A stretch of 64,000 bases of DNA from Streptomyces griseochromogenes (GCF_001542625.1 NZ_CP016279.1:1364001-1428000); one strand, 5' to 3'. Numbered from the stretch's first letter, positions 23,056-31,805 are shown. The notes: generated by a model not told the origin, from the sequence alone. Translations and numbers: made by a program.

Positions 23056-25845
23056 TCAGGCTTCGGTGGCCTCCACGGTCGCCGTCGCGGCCTTGCGGGT
23101 ACGGCGGCGGGGCTTGACCTCCGGCTCGTCGGTGGCCTGCGCCGGAATCTCCGCAGTGGCCGTCTTGGCAACGGCCTTACGGGTCCGCCGCGCCTTCGGC
23201 GCAGCCGCTTCGGCCCCGTCCACCGCGGCTTCGACGGCGGCAGCCGCCGTCTTGCGGGTACGGCGCGGCTTGACCTCGGCCTCGGCCTCCGTCGTCTCCG
23301 GGGCGGCGGCGGCCGTCTTCCGCGTGCGGCGCGGCTTGACCTCGGCCTCGGCCTCTGCCGTCTCCGGGGCGGCGGCGGCCGTCTTCCGCGTGCGGCGCGG
23401 CTTGGCCTCCGTGCCCTCGGCCGTGTCCGCGGCGGCCTCGGCAGCGGCGGTGGTCTTGCGGGTCCGGCGCGGCTTGGCCTCCGGCTCCTCGGCGGCCTCT
23501 GCCACGACCGTCTCCGGGGCGGCCGCGGCCGTCTTGCGGGTGCGGCGGGGCTTGGTCGCCGGGGCTGTCTCGTCCGTGGCCTCGGCCGTCGCGACCGCTG
23601 CTTCGGCGGCCGGTTCGGCCGTCTTGCGGGTACGGCGGCGCGGCTTGGCCTCCGCGGCCTCAGCCTCCACGGCCTCAACCTTTTCCACCGCTTCCGGAGC
23701 GGCGGCGGTCTTGCGGGTGCGGCGCGGCTTGGCCTCCGCGGTTTCGGCGGCGTCGACCACCGCCTCCGCGGCGGCCACGGCCGTCTTGCGAGTACGGCGG
23801 CGCGGCTTGGCCTCCGGCTCCTCGGCGGCCTCTGCCACGACCGTCTCCGGGGCGGCCGCGGCCGTCTTGCGGGTGCGGCGGGGCTTGGTCGCCGGGGCTG
23901 TCTCGTCCGTGGCCTCGGCCGTCGCGACCGCTGCTTCGGCGGCCGGTTCGGCCGTCTTGCGGGTACGGCGGCGCGGCTTCGGCTCCGTCGCTTCGGCGGT
24001 GGCCTCGGGCTCGGCGGCCACAGGCGCGGGCTCGACCACCGCGGTCGCCTCGGCCTGGGTCACCGGTGCCTCGGTCAGCGGCGCTTCGGTCAGCGGCGCT
24101 TCGGTCACCGGCGCCTCAGCAGCCTGCGCCGACTTGCGCGTGCGGCGGCGGCGCGGCTTCTCCGGAGTCTCCAGGGCCCCGGAACCGTCCACCGTGTCCA
24201 CCGTCTCCACGGCGGCCTCGGGGGTCGCGGTCGCGGCAGCGGTCGTCAGCGCCTCGGAAGCGGCTCCGGCACGCGTACGGCGACGGCGGCGCGGGGTGCG
24301 GGCCGCCGTGGACTCCTCTGCGGTGCCGGTTTCTTCGGCCGGCGCCGTGGTGGCCGTAGCGGGGGAGGCGTCCAGCGGAGTACCGCCGCGCGTGCGGCGA
24401 CGGCGGCGCGGCGTGCGCGCCGGGCGCTCGCGCTCGGCGGGCGCGTCGGCGGCGGACTCGGCACGGCCACCGCGGCCGCCCCGGCCACCACGACCCCGCG
24501 CACCACGGCCGCCGGTCTCGCCGAGGTCCTCCAGCTCCTCCGCGTCGAGCCCGGCGCGGGTGCGCTCCGAGCGCGGCAGGGTGCCCTTGGTGCCCTCGGG
24601 GATATCGAGGTCCGTGAACAGGTGCGGGGAGCTGGAGTACGTCTCCGTAGGGTCGTTGAAGCCCAGCTCCAGCGCCTTGTTGATCAGCTGCCAGCGCGGG
24701 ATGTCGTCCCAGTCGACGAACGTGATCGCCGTACCCTTCGCGCCCGCGCGGCCGGTACGGCCGATGCGGTGCAGATACGTCTTCTCGTCCTCGGGGGACT
24801 GGTAGTTGATGACGTGGGTCACGCCCTCCACGTCGATGCCGCGCGCGGCGACGTCGGTGCAGACGAGGACGTCGACCTTGCCGTTGCGGAAGGCGCGCAG
24901 GGCCTGCTCGCGGGCGCCCTGGCCGAGGTCGCCGTGGACCGCGCCGGAGGCGAAACCGCGGCGCTGCAGCTGCTCGGCGATGTCGGCCGCCGTCCGCTTC
25001 GTACGGCAGAAGATCATCGCGAGCCCGCGGCCGTTGGCCTGCAGGATGCGGGCGACCATCTCCGGCTTGTCCAGGGAGTGCGCGCGGTAGACGAACTGCT
25101 TGATGTTCGCGACCGTCGCGCCCTCGTCGTCCGGCGCGGTGGCGCGGATGTGGGTGGGCTGCGACATGTAGCGGCGCGCGAGGCCGATGACCGCGCCCGG
25201 CATGGTCGCGGAGAACAGCATGGTCTGGCGCTTGGCCGGCAGCATGTTGATGATCTTCTCGACATCGGGCAGGAAGCCCAGGTCGAGCATCTCGTCGGCC
25301 TCGTCGAGGACCAGGCACTTGACGTGCTTGAGGTTCAGCTTCTTCTGGCCGGCGAGGTCGAGCAGGCGGCCCGGGGTGCCGACGACCACGTCGACGCCCT
25401 TCTTCAGGGCCTCGACCTGGGGCTCGTAGGCCCGGCCGCCGTAGATCGCCACCACGCGCACGTTACGGACCTTGCCGGCCGTGAGCAGGTCGTTCGTCAC
25501 CTGCGTGCACAGCTCGCGCGTGGGGACGACGACGAGCGCCTGCGGGGTGTCGGTGAGGGCCTCGGGCCGGGCGCGGCCCGCCTCGACGTCGGCGGGGACG
25601 GTCACGCGCTCGAGGAGCGGGAGGCCGAAGCCCAGCGTCTTGCCGGTGCCGGTCTTGGCCTGGCCGATGACGTCCGTGCCGGAGAGGGCGACGGGGAGCG
25701 TCATCTCCTGGATGGGGAAGGGAGTGATGATGCCGACGGCGTCCAGGGCCTCGGCGGTCTCGGGAAGGATTCCGAGTTCTCGAAACGTCGTAGTCAGGGT
25801 TATGCCTCTTCTGTGTGCGCGGCGCGAGGCGAGCGCGGGGGTCAT
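23056..25845 (-). CDS. DEAD-box RNA helicase with long repetitive basic C-terminal tail
   Basis: A 929-aa protein. The helicase core (about residues 18-400) shows FPIQ (Q motif), AKTGTGKT (I), PTRELC (Ia), VLDEADEM (II), FSATMP (III) and HRIGRTGR (VI). Residues about 440-929 form a low-complexity tail built from repeats of KPRRTRKTAAAA-type basic blocks separated by acidic/Ala stretches, likely an RNA-binding extension. ATG 25845 has a poor ribosome-binding site; CTG 25797, placed just before TTTFRELG and after AGAGG, is an alternative start. It is an RhlE/CsdA-like helicase for ribosome assembly or cold-related RNA remodelling. A 111-codon shift duplication lies inside the tail. Confidence 0.92.
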   Translation of the reverse strand: MTPALASRRAHRRGITLTTTFRELGILPETAEALDAVGIITPFPIQEMTLPVALSGTDVIGQAKTGTGKTLGFGLPLLERVTVPADVEAGRARPEALTDTPQALVVVPTRELCTQVTNDLLTAGKVRNVRVVAIYGGRAYEPQVEALKKGVDVVVGTPGRLLDLAGQKKLNLKHVKCLVLDEADEMLDLGFLPDVEKIINMLPAKRQTMLFSATMPGAVIGLARRYMSQPTHIRATAPDDEGATVANIKQFVYRAHSLDKPEMVARILQANGRGLAMIFCRTKRTAADIAEQLQRRGFASGAVHGDLGQGAREQALRAFRNGKVDVLVCTDVAARGIDVEGVTHVINYQSPEDEKTYLHRIGRTGRAGAKGTAITFVDWDDIPRWQLINKALELGFNDPTETYSSSPHLFTDLDIPEGTKGTLPRSERTRAGLDAEELEDLGETGGRGARGRGGRGGRGGRAESAADAPAERERPARTPRRRRRTRGGTPLDASPATATTAPAEETGTAEESTAARTPRRRRRTRAGAASEALTTAAATATPEAAVETVDTVDGSGALETPEKPRRRRTRKSAQAAEAPVTEAPLTEAPLTEAPVTQAEATAVVEPAPVAAEPEATAEATEPKPRRRTRKTAEPAAEAAVATAEATDETAPATKPRRTRKTAAAAPETVVAEAAEEPEAKPRRRTRKTAVAAAEAVVDAAETAEAKPRRTRKTAAAPEAVEKVEAVEAEAAEAKPRRRTRKTAEPAAEAAVATAEATDETAPATKPRRTRKTAAAAPETVVAEAAEEPEAKPRRTRKTTAAAEAAADTAEGTEAKPRRTRKTAAAAPETAEAEAEVKPRRTRKTAAAAPETTEAEAEVKPRRTRKTAAAAVEAAVDGAEAAAPKARRTRKAVAKTATAEIPAQATDEPEVKPRRRTRKAATATVEATEA
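23465..23646 (-). repeat. 182-bp exact in-frame duplication, copy A (helicase tail)
   Basis: By eye this block is identical to 23798-23979, offset 333 bp (111 codons), within the helicase C-terminal tail. Smaller repeats of about 60 bp flank it at 23290-23400. Confidence 0.85.
23798..23979 (-). repeat. 182-bp exact in-frame duplication, copy B (helicase tail)
   Basis: Second copy of the block at 23465-23646. Identity over the whole length implies recent duplication or ongoing gene conversion. Confidence 0.85.
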
Positions 25846-26206
25846 GTCTGACCGTGCCGGGGACGTCGGCTGCCGTACGGACGAACCACTCGGGCAAGCC
25901 GTATGACACGGGACCTCTGCCGACGCTCTAGCGCTCGTACCGCTGAGGGTGTCCCTCCGGTCGTCGTACGTACAGTCCGTACGGCCAGGGAGGGCTGTCG
26001 GGTCGGAGCCGATCGGGCCACCGACCGGGCATCCTCATGCGTGCGCCCTGTCGGAACACGTCGAACATCGTCGACGCACTCAGCAGGCGCATTACCACCA
26101 TACCCCGGATTCACGCACATGCGATGGCCGATTTGGTCACGTAGTCGTGGTCACAGTGATCGGCCAGGCTCTTCCGAGGCACGCCAAGCGGGCTATTGTG
26201 CGCCTC
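25846..26206. other. Divergent promoter region between helicase and ferritin-like genes
   Basis: 361 nt without a supported gene. On the helicase side a bipartite hairpin (CCCTCC 25953-25958 with GGGAGG 25988-25993; inner CGTACG 25965-25970 with CGTACG 25978-25983) would lie in the 5' leader. On the other side TATTGT (26194-26199) ends 7 nt before the ferritin-like gene's ATG, suggesting a leaderless transcript. Confidence 0.45.
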
Positions 26207-26953
26207 ATGACTAGCTCTGACAAGCCTGAGAACGCGTCCGCCGCATCCCCCGAACACACCGGTGTCGCCGCCCAGGACTGGGCGCAGGCCTCCGCCGACC
26301 CGCACTACCGTGCCGCGGTCGTGGACCTGCTCGGCGCGCTCGCGTACGGGGAGCTGGCGGCGTTCGAGCGGCTCGCGGAGGACGCCAAGCTGGCGCCCAC
26401 CCTCGCGGACAAGGCGGAGCTGGCGAAGATGGCCTCGGCCGAGTTCCACCACTTCGAGCGGCTGCGGGACCGGCTGGCCGAGATCGGCGAGGAGCCGACC
26501 GCGGCGATGGAGCCGTTCGTCGCGGCCCTGGACGGCTTCCACAAGCAGACGGCGCCCTCGGACTGGCTGGAGGGCCTGGTCAAGGCCTACGTCGGCGACT
26601 CGATCGCCAGTGACTTCTACCGGGAGGTCGCGGCCCGTCTGGACTCCGACACGCGTGAGCTGGTCCTCGCGGTCCTCGACGACACCGGGCACGCCGGTTT
26701 CGCGGTGGAGAAGGTGCGTGCGGCGATCGACGCCGATCCGCGGGTCGGCGGGCGGCTGGCGCTGTGGGCGCGGCGTCTGATGGGGGAGGCGCTGTCGCAG
26801 TCGCAGCGGGTTGTCGCCGACCGGGACGCGCTGTCCACGATGCTCGTGGGGGGTGTGGCCGACGGGTTCGATCTCGCGGAGGTCGGCCGGATGTTCTCAC
26901 GGATCACGGAGGCGCACACCAAGCGGATGGCTGCGCTGGGCCTGGCCGCGTAG
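26207..26953 (+). CDS. Ferritin-like fold protein (tRNA hydroxylase MiaE-like superfamily)
   Basis: A 248-aa protein starting MTSSDKPENASAASPEHTGV. Helical segments carry possible diiron ligands: ALAYGELAAFERLAEDA, MASAEFHHFERLRDRL (ExxH pattern) and the later DDTGHAGFAVEK. This is the ferritin-like fold family seen in actinobacteria near TetR, DUF3107 and the DEAD-box helicase. The substrate is not known. The start codon lies 7 nt after TATTGT, so the mRNA may be leaderless. Confidence 0.8.
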   Translation: MTSSDKPENASAASPEHTGVAAQDWAQASADPHYRAAVVDLLGALAYGELAAFERLAEDAKLAPTLADKAELAKMASAEFHHFERLRDRLAEIGEEPTAAMEPFVAALDGFHKQTAPSDWLEGLVKAYVGDSIASDFYREVAARLDSDTRELVLAVLDDTGHAGFAVEKVRAAIDADPRVGGRLALWARRLMGEALSQSQRVVADRDALSTMLVGGVADGFDLAEVGRMFSRITEAHTKRMAALGLAA

Positions 26954-27058
26954 CGCTCTGTGGGGCTGGGTTCGGCCGTCTCGCGGCTGTGGGTTCGTCG
27001 TGGCCGGGTCCGCCCACGCGGCGGAGCCGCGTATCGGACACAGCCCCGCGACCCTTCG

Positions 27059-27328
27059 CTACGCCGTCGCTGATCGTCGGCGCAGGCGGCCCGCCGGGCG
27101 CAGGAGCAAGGAGAGCGAGGCGGCCGAGACGATCGCGGCGCCCAGGAGGCTCAGCAGGGGGCTGCCGGGGCCCAGGGCGCTGTGGGTGACGAAGTCGCCG
27201 AAGAGGGCTCCGGCGATGCCGGTCGAGAAGACGAGCGGGCGGGCAGGCAGGCGGTGCGCGAACCGGTGCGTCGCCGCCCAGGCCAGGATCAGACCGAGCA
27301 AGGCGGATCCGATTGCTTCCAGGATCAT
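27059..27328 (-). CDS. Small membrane protein (89 aa)
   Basis: ATG 27328, with GGGAGGG upstream, gives MILEAIGSALLGLILAWAAT. Three short helices are present (residues about 3-20, 33-52 and 57-77), ending in a basic RPAGRLRRRSATA tail that points inward. No family recognised. The longer reading upstream lacks support. It lies between the ferritin-like gene (convergent) and DUF3107. Confidence 0.7.
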   Translation of the reverse strand: MILEAIGSALLGLILAWAATHRFAHRLPARPLVFSTGIAGALFGDFVTHSALGPGSPLLSLLGAAIVSAASLSLLLRPAGRLRRRSATA

Positions 27329-27452
27329 GTCGGGGTCCCTCCCACGGCCGGCCCGTGCTTCACGGTCGTAGCCCGTCATACCCGTGACCTGCGGATTGCA
27401 ATCCACCCCTGTGGGGGGTCTGTGCTCCGTCTGTGCGCACCCTCCACAGGCG

Positions 27453-27487
27453 GAAGGGCCCGGCGGCACAGTGCCGCCGGGCCCTTC
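27453..27487 (-). terminator. Perfect palindromic terminator downstream of DUF3107 gene
   Basis: GAAGGGCCCGGCGGCAC (27453-27469) and GTGCCGCCGGGCCCTTC (27471-27487) form a 17-bp perfect inverted repeat with a one-base centre, immediately after the DUF3107 stop in the direction of transcription. Confidence 0.75.
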
Positions 27488-27499
27488 TCCGGACTGTCC

Positions 27500-27727
27500 C
27501 TACAGCGTGCCGAAGCCCACCTTGCGGACGGTCGGCTCGCCGATCTCCACGTACGCCAGGCGGTCCGCCGGGACCAGGACCTTGCGGCCGCGCTCGTCCT
27601 CGAGGCTCAGCATCTGCGACTTTCCTGCCAGCGCCTCGGCCACCATGCGCTCGACGTCCTGGACGCTCTGACCGCTCTCCAGAACGATCTCGCGGGGCGC
27701 GTGCTGCACGCCGATCTTGACCTCCAC
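27500..27727 (-). CDS. DUF3107 family small protein
   Basis: A 75-aa protein. GTG 27727 (MEVKIGVQHAPREIVLESGQ) follows GAGGGAC. It ends EIGEPTVRKVGFGTL. The DUF3107 family is an actinobacterial small protein (TB9.4/Rv3208A in M. tuberculosis, from memory) next to a TetR regulator, exactly as here. Function unknown; the compact alternating pattern suggests a ferredoxin-like or ubiquitin-like fold. Confidence 0.87.
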   Translation of the reverse strand: MEVKIGVQHAPREIVLESGQSVQDVERMVAEALAGKSQMLSLEDERGRKVLVPADRLAYVEIGEPTVRKVGFGTL

Positions 27728-27861
27728 GGCTATGTCCCTCCGACGGTCAGTGATGTGCGCGATCTTCCGCGCCGTACGCAGCACACATTAGCCCGGTGAG
27801 GGGACGTACACGCTGTGGGAGGGAACGCCAACAGCGAACACCCCACGGGAACAAACGGCCG

Positions 27862-28503
27862 TCAGTGGTGCTCGGTGCCGTGCAGCGGGAATCCGGCGAT
27901 GCCCCGCCAGGCCAGCGAGGCCAGCAGCTGCACCGCCTGGTCGCGCGGCACGCTGCGGTCGCTGTGCAGCCAGGAACGGGCGACCACCTGGGCGAGGCCG
28001 CCGAGACCGGAGGCGAGCAGCATCGACTCGGCGCGCGAGAGGCCCGTGTCCTCGGCGATGACGTCGCAGATCGCCTCGGCGCACTCGTTGGTGACCTTGT
28101 CGACGCGCTCGCGCACCGCGGGCTCGTTCGTCAGGTCCGACTCGAAGACCAGGCGGAAGGCGCCGCCGTCGTCCTCGACGTACGCGAAATAGGCGTCCAT
28201 GGTCGCCCGCACGCGCTGCTTGTTGTCCGTCGTCGAGGCGAGCGCACCGCGCACGGCCTGGATCAGTGACTCGCAGTGCTGGTCCAGCAGAGCGAGGTAG
28301 AGGTCGAGCTTGCCGGGAAAGTGCTGGTAGAGCACCGGCTTGCTGACACCGGCGCGCTCGGCGATGTCGTCCATCGCCGCCGCGTGATAGCCCTGTGCGA
28401 CGAAGACTTCCTGGGCGGCGCCCAGCAGCTGATTCCGTCGGGCACGGCGCGGCAGACGGGTGCCACGCGGGCGTGCCGCCTCAGTTTGCTCGATGGCTGT
28501 CAC
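27862..28503 (-). CDS. TetR-family transcriptional regulator
   Basis: A 213-aa protein. GTG 28503 follows GGGAGG; ATG 28527 would be a longer alternative. The N-terminal helix-turn-helix spans about residues 25-70 (LLGAAQEVFVAQGYHAAAMD, DIAERAGVSKPVLYQHFPGK). The C-terminal ligand-binding domain is typical in length. It lies upstream of DUF3107 on the same strand. GGCCGCGCGGCC at 28536-28547, about 33 nt upstream of the start, could be an autoregulatory site. Target genes beyond itself are not evident. Confidence 0.9.
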   Translation of the reverse strand: MTAIEQTEAARPRGTRLPRRARRNQLLGAAQEVFVAQGYHAAAMDDIAERAGVSKPVLYQHFPGKLDLYLALLDQHCESLIQAVRGALASTTDNKQRVRATMDAYFAYVEDDGGAFRLVFESDLTNEPAVRERVDKVTNECAEAICDVIAEDTGLSRAESMLLASGLGGLAQVVARSWLHSDRSVPRDQAVQLLASLAWRGIAGFPLHGTEHH

Positions 28504-28671
28504 GCCGCCTCCCAAAGTCGTCCACATGCGGTGTCGGCCGCGCGGCCATCGTACTTTTCGGTAACCGTGGTGTGCGCGGTGCGAGCGCAGAATTTCACGT
28601 ACCGGACGGCGACGATAGCCGCGATGGCCGCCTTACGCGTTCGGACCAGCGGTCGGCGGGGTCCCGCGCCG

Positions 28672-28896
28672 TCAGCGGTAGTCGTCCTCATCGAGTGACA
28701 CCACGCGCGCCTGTTCGATGAGATCGGCCTCGTTCGCTCGGCTCGGGTCCACTCCGGTCAGGGGGTCGTCGTGATCCGGTGCGATGCCGGCGTGCTGCTC
28801 GACGGCGTCCCCCTCGGGGGCCTCGACGTCGATCTCCGGGGTGTTCTCGGCCTCCCGCTCCTCGATCGTGTCGGGTTCGATGGGGTCATAGGCCAT
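28672..28896 (-). CDS. Small acidic conserved hypothetical protein (74 aa)
   Basis: ATG 28896 follows GGGAGCC. The protein is strongly acidic (MAYDPIEPDTIEEREAENTP; C-terminus RVVSLDEDDYR) with no hydrophobic stretch, probably intrinsically disordered. The EQARVVSLDEDDYR end looks conserved-family-like, but I cannot name the family. It may be cotranscribed with the downstream TetR gene, though a 168-nt gap separates them. Confidence 0.65.
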   Translation of the reverse strand: MAYDPIEPDTIEEREAENTPEIDVEAPEGDAVEQHAGIAPDHDDPLTGVDPSRANEADLIEQARVVSLDEDDYR

Positions 28897-29119
28897 GGTG
28901 GGCTCCCTTCCTACGAACGTCCCTGGAATCGGCAGGGGCTACATTCGGGTGCCCTCTGTACGAGCCTAGGAGACAGCTGATTCGGACGCCATGCCGTGGA
29001 CGCCTGTTCGCCGCGCGGTTCCGCCGCGCGCTCGAGCCGCGCGGTCACACGGTCCGGTGGGCGACACGGCGAGCCCCACCTGTGACGGCGAACACATGAA
29101 TCACAGCGTGATCGTCTCG

Positions 29120-29125
29120 TAACAT
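29120..29125 (+). promoter_or_regulatory. -10 element giving a leaderless transcript for the hydrolase gene
   Basis: TAACAT ends 6 nt before the ATG at 29132, so transcription is expected to begin at or next to the start codon. The -35 region (TGAATC, 29097-29102) is poor. The rest of 28897-29119 contains no gene. Confidence 0.4.
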
Positions 29126-29131
29126 TGCCGC

Positions 29132-30187
29132 ATGTCTTCGACCGAGTCACCCTCCGTACCGGCTGCGAGTGTGCTTCCCCGGGTGGGGCCCGTCCGGGTC
29201 GGTGAGGGTGAGCGGCTGCGGTCGGTGGGGCTGCCGGGGGTCACCCTGTCGGTGCGCTCGCGCCGCCCCGCGCGCGAAGGCCTGCCGCCCGCGTTGTACG
29301 TGCACGGGCTCGGCGGTTCCTCACAGAACTGGTCGGAGCTGATGGCGGAACTGGACGGCCTCGTGGAGAGCGAGGCCGTCGATCTGCCGGGCTTCGGTGA
29401 TTCCCCGCCCCCGGACGACGGCGACTACTCCGTCACCGGGCACGCGCGCGCCGTCATTCGCTACCTCGATGCCGCCGAGCGCGGCCCGGTCCACCTTTTC
29501 GGCAACTCCCTCGGCGGAGCGGTCGCCACGCGCGTCGCCGCCGTGCGCCCCGACCTGGTCACCACGCTCACGCTGGTCTCGCCCGCCCTGCCGGAGCTGC
29601 GCGTGCAGCGGACCGCGGTACCGACGGCGCTGCTGGGTGTGCCCGGCATCGCGATGCTGTTCAACCGGCTCACCCAGGAGTGGACGGCCGAGCAGCGCGT
29701 GAGCGGCGTGATGGCCCTGTGCTACGGCGATCCCGGGCGGGTGTCGGCCGAGGCGTTCCGGCATGCGGTGGAGGAGCTGGAGCGGCGACTGCAGCTGCCC
29801 TACTTCTGGGACGCGATGGCACGCTCGGCCCGCGGGATCGTCAACGCCTACACGCTCGGCGGCCAGCACGGGCTGTGGCGTCAGGCCGAGCGCGTGCTCG
29901 CGCCGACCCTTCTGATCTACGGCGGCCGTGACCAGCTGGTCGGCTTCCGCATGGCTCGCAAGGCCGCCCGCTCCTTCCGTGACTCGCGCCTGCTGACCCT
30001 GCCGGACGCCGGGCACGTGGCGATGATGGAGTACCCGGAGGTGGTGTCCGGAGCGTTCCGGGAACTTCTCGCGGAAGTGGGGGAGTTGGGCGACGTGGGC
30101 GCGGCGCGGGGCGCCGGCGGGGCCACGGTGCCCGGTGCCGGTTCCGCCGGGGGTGGCGACGTCGCCCCCACGGGTGCGAGGAGCTGA
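29132..30187 (+). CDS. Alpha/beta-fold hydrolase
   Basis: A 351-aa protein. YVHGLGGSSQNWSEL, then DLPGFGDSPPPDDG, the nucleophile elbow FGNSLGGAVA, the acid in YGGRDQLVGF and the His in DAGHVAMMEYP. A cap domain lies between about residues 165 and 235. It resembles esterases, haloalkane dehalogenase-like enzymes and meta-cleavage hydrolases; the substrate is not predictable. The C-terminal 35 residues are Gly/Ala-rich. The DUF3152 gene starts 8 nt later, so the two form an operon. Confidence 0.87.
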   Translation: MSSTESPSVPAASVLPRVGPVRVGEGERLRSVGLPGVTLSVRSRRPAREGLPPALYVHGLGGSSQNWSELMAELDGLVESEAVDLPGFGDSPPPDDGDYSVTGHARAVIRYLDAAERGPVHLFGNSLGGAVATRVAAVRPDLVTTLTLVSPALPELRVQRTAVPTALLGVPGIAMLFNRLTQEWTAEQRVSGVMALCYGDPGRVSAEAFRHAVEELERRLQLPYFWDAMARSARGIVNAYTLGGQHGLWRQAERVLAPTLLIYGGRDQLVGFRMARKAARSFRDSRLLTLPDAGHVAMMEYPEVVSGAFRELLAEVGELGDVGAARGAGGATVPGAGSAGGGDVAPTGARS

Positions 30188-30195
30188 GGGCACAG

Positions 30196-31785
30196 GTGGG
30201 ACGCCACAGCCGCCGCGGACCGGCCCCCAAGGGCGACTCCTCGGACATAACGCACATAGCGGGACAGAGGGAAGAACGGGACCCGGCCTCCGGCCCGCCC
30301 CGTACGGCCCAGCGGCCCACCCTGCCCGGTCAGCGCCAGGCGCCGGGAGGCGGCACGCTCGACTACGGGCCACCGCGCACCGCCCGGAGCGCACCCGGGT
30401 TCCCGCCGGGCACCCCCGTACAGGGAGTGCCTCGCCTTCCCGACGGGACTCCGGCTCCTGGGGTGCCGCGGTACGCCGACGGCACGCCTGCCCAGGGCGT
30501 TCCGCTGCTTCCTGACGGCACGCCCGTGCGTGGTGTGCCCAGGCTTCCCGACGGCACCCCCGCTCACGGCGTACCGCGGCTCCCCGACGGCACGCCCGTG
30601 CACGGTGTGCCGGGGATCGCCGGTGGTGCTCCGGGCGCTCGCGGCGGGCATCCCGAGCAGCGTGAGGGCGGGGGTGGTTGGGGCGGGATCGCGGGACCGG
30701 CCGGTGGCGGGGACGGTGTCGCCTCCGGGGTGAGGCGGAGTGCGGGCGGGCCCGGCGTCACCCTTCCGCGGCAGCGGCAAGGGCAGGGTCGGCAGCAGGG
30801 CCGGACCGATGGTTCGAGCCGCGGACCTCGGCAGGACTACCTCGACGCCTTCGGGGAGGACGTCGACGTCTTCGCGCCCCGTTCCGGCGGCGGAAGCGCC
30901 GAGGTGCGGGAGTCGCGCAGCCCGGCCGTGGATACGGCTGCCGCCGGGGCCGGTGACGGCGCGCCGCCCGCCGGGGTGCCCGCGCAGCGCACGGGCGGCA
31001 AGGGGCGGGCCTTCACGGGTATCGCGGCCGCCGCCGTGACCACCGTGCTCGCGGTCGTCGTCGCCGGGCAGGTGGCCGACGACCGGGACGGCCCGGGCGC
31101 ACGGTCGCAGTCCGCCACCGACCAGGCGCGGGACGCCCGTGGGCACGGGGAGGCGACCCCCTCCGCCCCGCCGAGCGTGGCGACACTGACCTACGAGCAG
31201 AAGATGGACCGGAAGTACCCGCTCGGTGCCACGCTGAAGGGCTCGGGGAAGTTCGAGGCCGTCCCGGGCTTCGACAAGGCGCCAGGCAAGGGACAGAAGT
31301 ACACCTACCGCGTGGACGTCGAGCAGGGGCTCGGTCTGGACGGAGCGCTGTTCGCCGAGGCCGTGCAGAAGACGCTCAACGACCGGCGCAGCTGGGCCCA
31401 CGGCGGCGCCCGCACCTTCGAGCGGATCTCCTCCGGCAAACCCGACTTCGTGATCACGCTCGCCAGCCCCGGCACCACCGGGAAGTGGTGTGCCAAGTCC
31501 GGCCTGGACACCACGGAGGACAACGTCTCCTGCGACTCGGCGTCCACCGAGCGCGTGATGATCAACGCCTACCGGTGGGCGCAGGGCAGCAAGACATACG
31601 GCGACAAAATGTATGCATACCGGCAGATGCTCATCAATCACGAGGTCGGCCACCGGCTCGGCCACGGCCATGTGACGTGCCAGAAGGACGGCGAACTCGC
31701 CCCGGTCATGCAGCAGCAGACCAAGTTCCTCGACCACGACGGAATCCACTGTCTGCCCAACCCCTGGCCCTATCCCGGGAGTTGA
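30196..31785 (+). CDS. DUF3152 protein: membrane-anchored putative zinc metalloprotease
   Basis: A 529-aa protein from GTG 30196 (GAGGG upstream). The N-terminal 270 residues are disordered and contain six 12-residue repeats of the type GTPVRGVPRLPD (residues 72-143). One transmembrane helix follows (AFTGIAAAAVTTVLAVVVAG, about residue 275). The extracytoplasmic DUF3152 domain has HEVGHRLGHGH, an HExxHxxxxxH-like metallopeptidase motif in which Glu is present, plus conserved Cys pairs (WCAKSG, VSCDS, VTCQK, HCLPNPWPYPG). Function is unproven. Mycobacteria have a DUF3152 protein next to moeB. Confidence 0.87.
   Translation: MGRHSRRGPAPKGDSSDITHIAGQREERDPASGPPRTAQRPTLPGQRQAPGGGTLDYGPPRTARSAPGFPPGTPVQGVPRLPDGTPAPGVPRYADGTPAQGVPLLPDGTPVRGVPRLPDGTPAHGVPRLPDGTPVHGVPGIAGGAPGARGGHPEQREGGGGWGGIAGPAGGGDGVASGVRRSAGGPGVTLPRQRQGQGRQQGRTDGSSRGPRQDYLDAFGEDVDVFAPRSGGGSAEVRESRSPAVDTAAAGAGDGAPPAGVPAQRTGGKGRAFTGIAAAAVTTVLAVVVAGQVADDRDGPGARSQSATDQARDARGHGEATPSAPPSVATLTYEQKMDRKYPLGATLKGSGKFEAVPGFDKAPGKGQKYTYRVDVEQGLGLDGALFAEAVQKTLNDRRSWAHGGARTFERISSGKPDFVITLASPGTTGKWCAKSGLDTTEDNVSCDSASTERVMINAYRWAQGSKTYGDKMYAYRQMLINHEVGHRLGHGHVTCQKDGELAPVMQQQTKFLDHDGIHCLPNPWPYPGS
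30409..30624 (+). repeat. Six tandem 36-bp coding repeats in DUF3152 gene
   Basis: Encodes six consecutive 12-residue units with the pattern GTPxxGVPRLPD. DNA similarity between units is high but not exact, indicating an expanding coding minisatellite in the cytoplasmic linker. Confidence 0.8.
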
Positions 31786-31805
31786 CAGCTGCCGCTGACG
31801 CCACA

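Noticed and set aside
23056..24500. Repeat array that might be read as a CRISPR
   Set aside because: The repeats are in frame inside the helicase C-terminal tail, have no uniform spacer length, and no cas genes are nearby.
21094..25851. A 1585-codon open frame on the plus strand across the NYN, hydrolase and helicase genes
   Set aside because: Antisense shadow of real minus-strand genes; no homologous motifs and highly biased composition.
30409..30624. Regular 36-bp repeats as a CRISPR-like array
   Set aside because: Repeats are directly contiguous without spacers and encode a periodic peptide in the DUF3152 protein.
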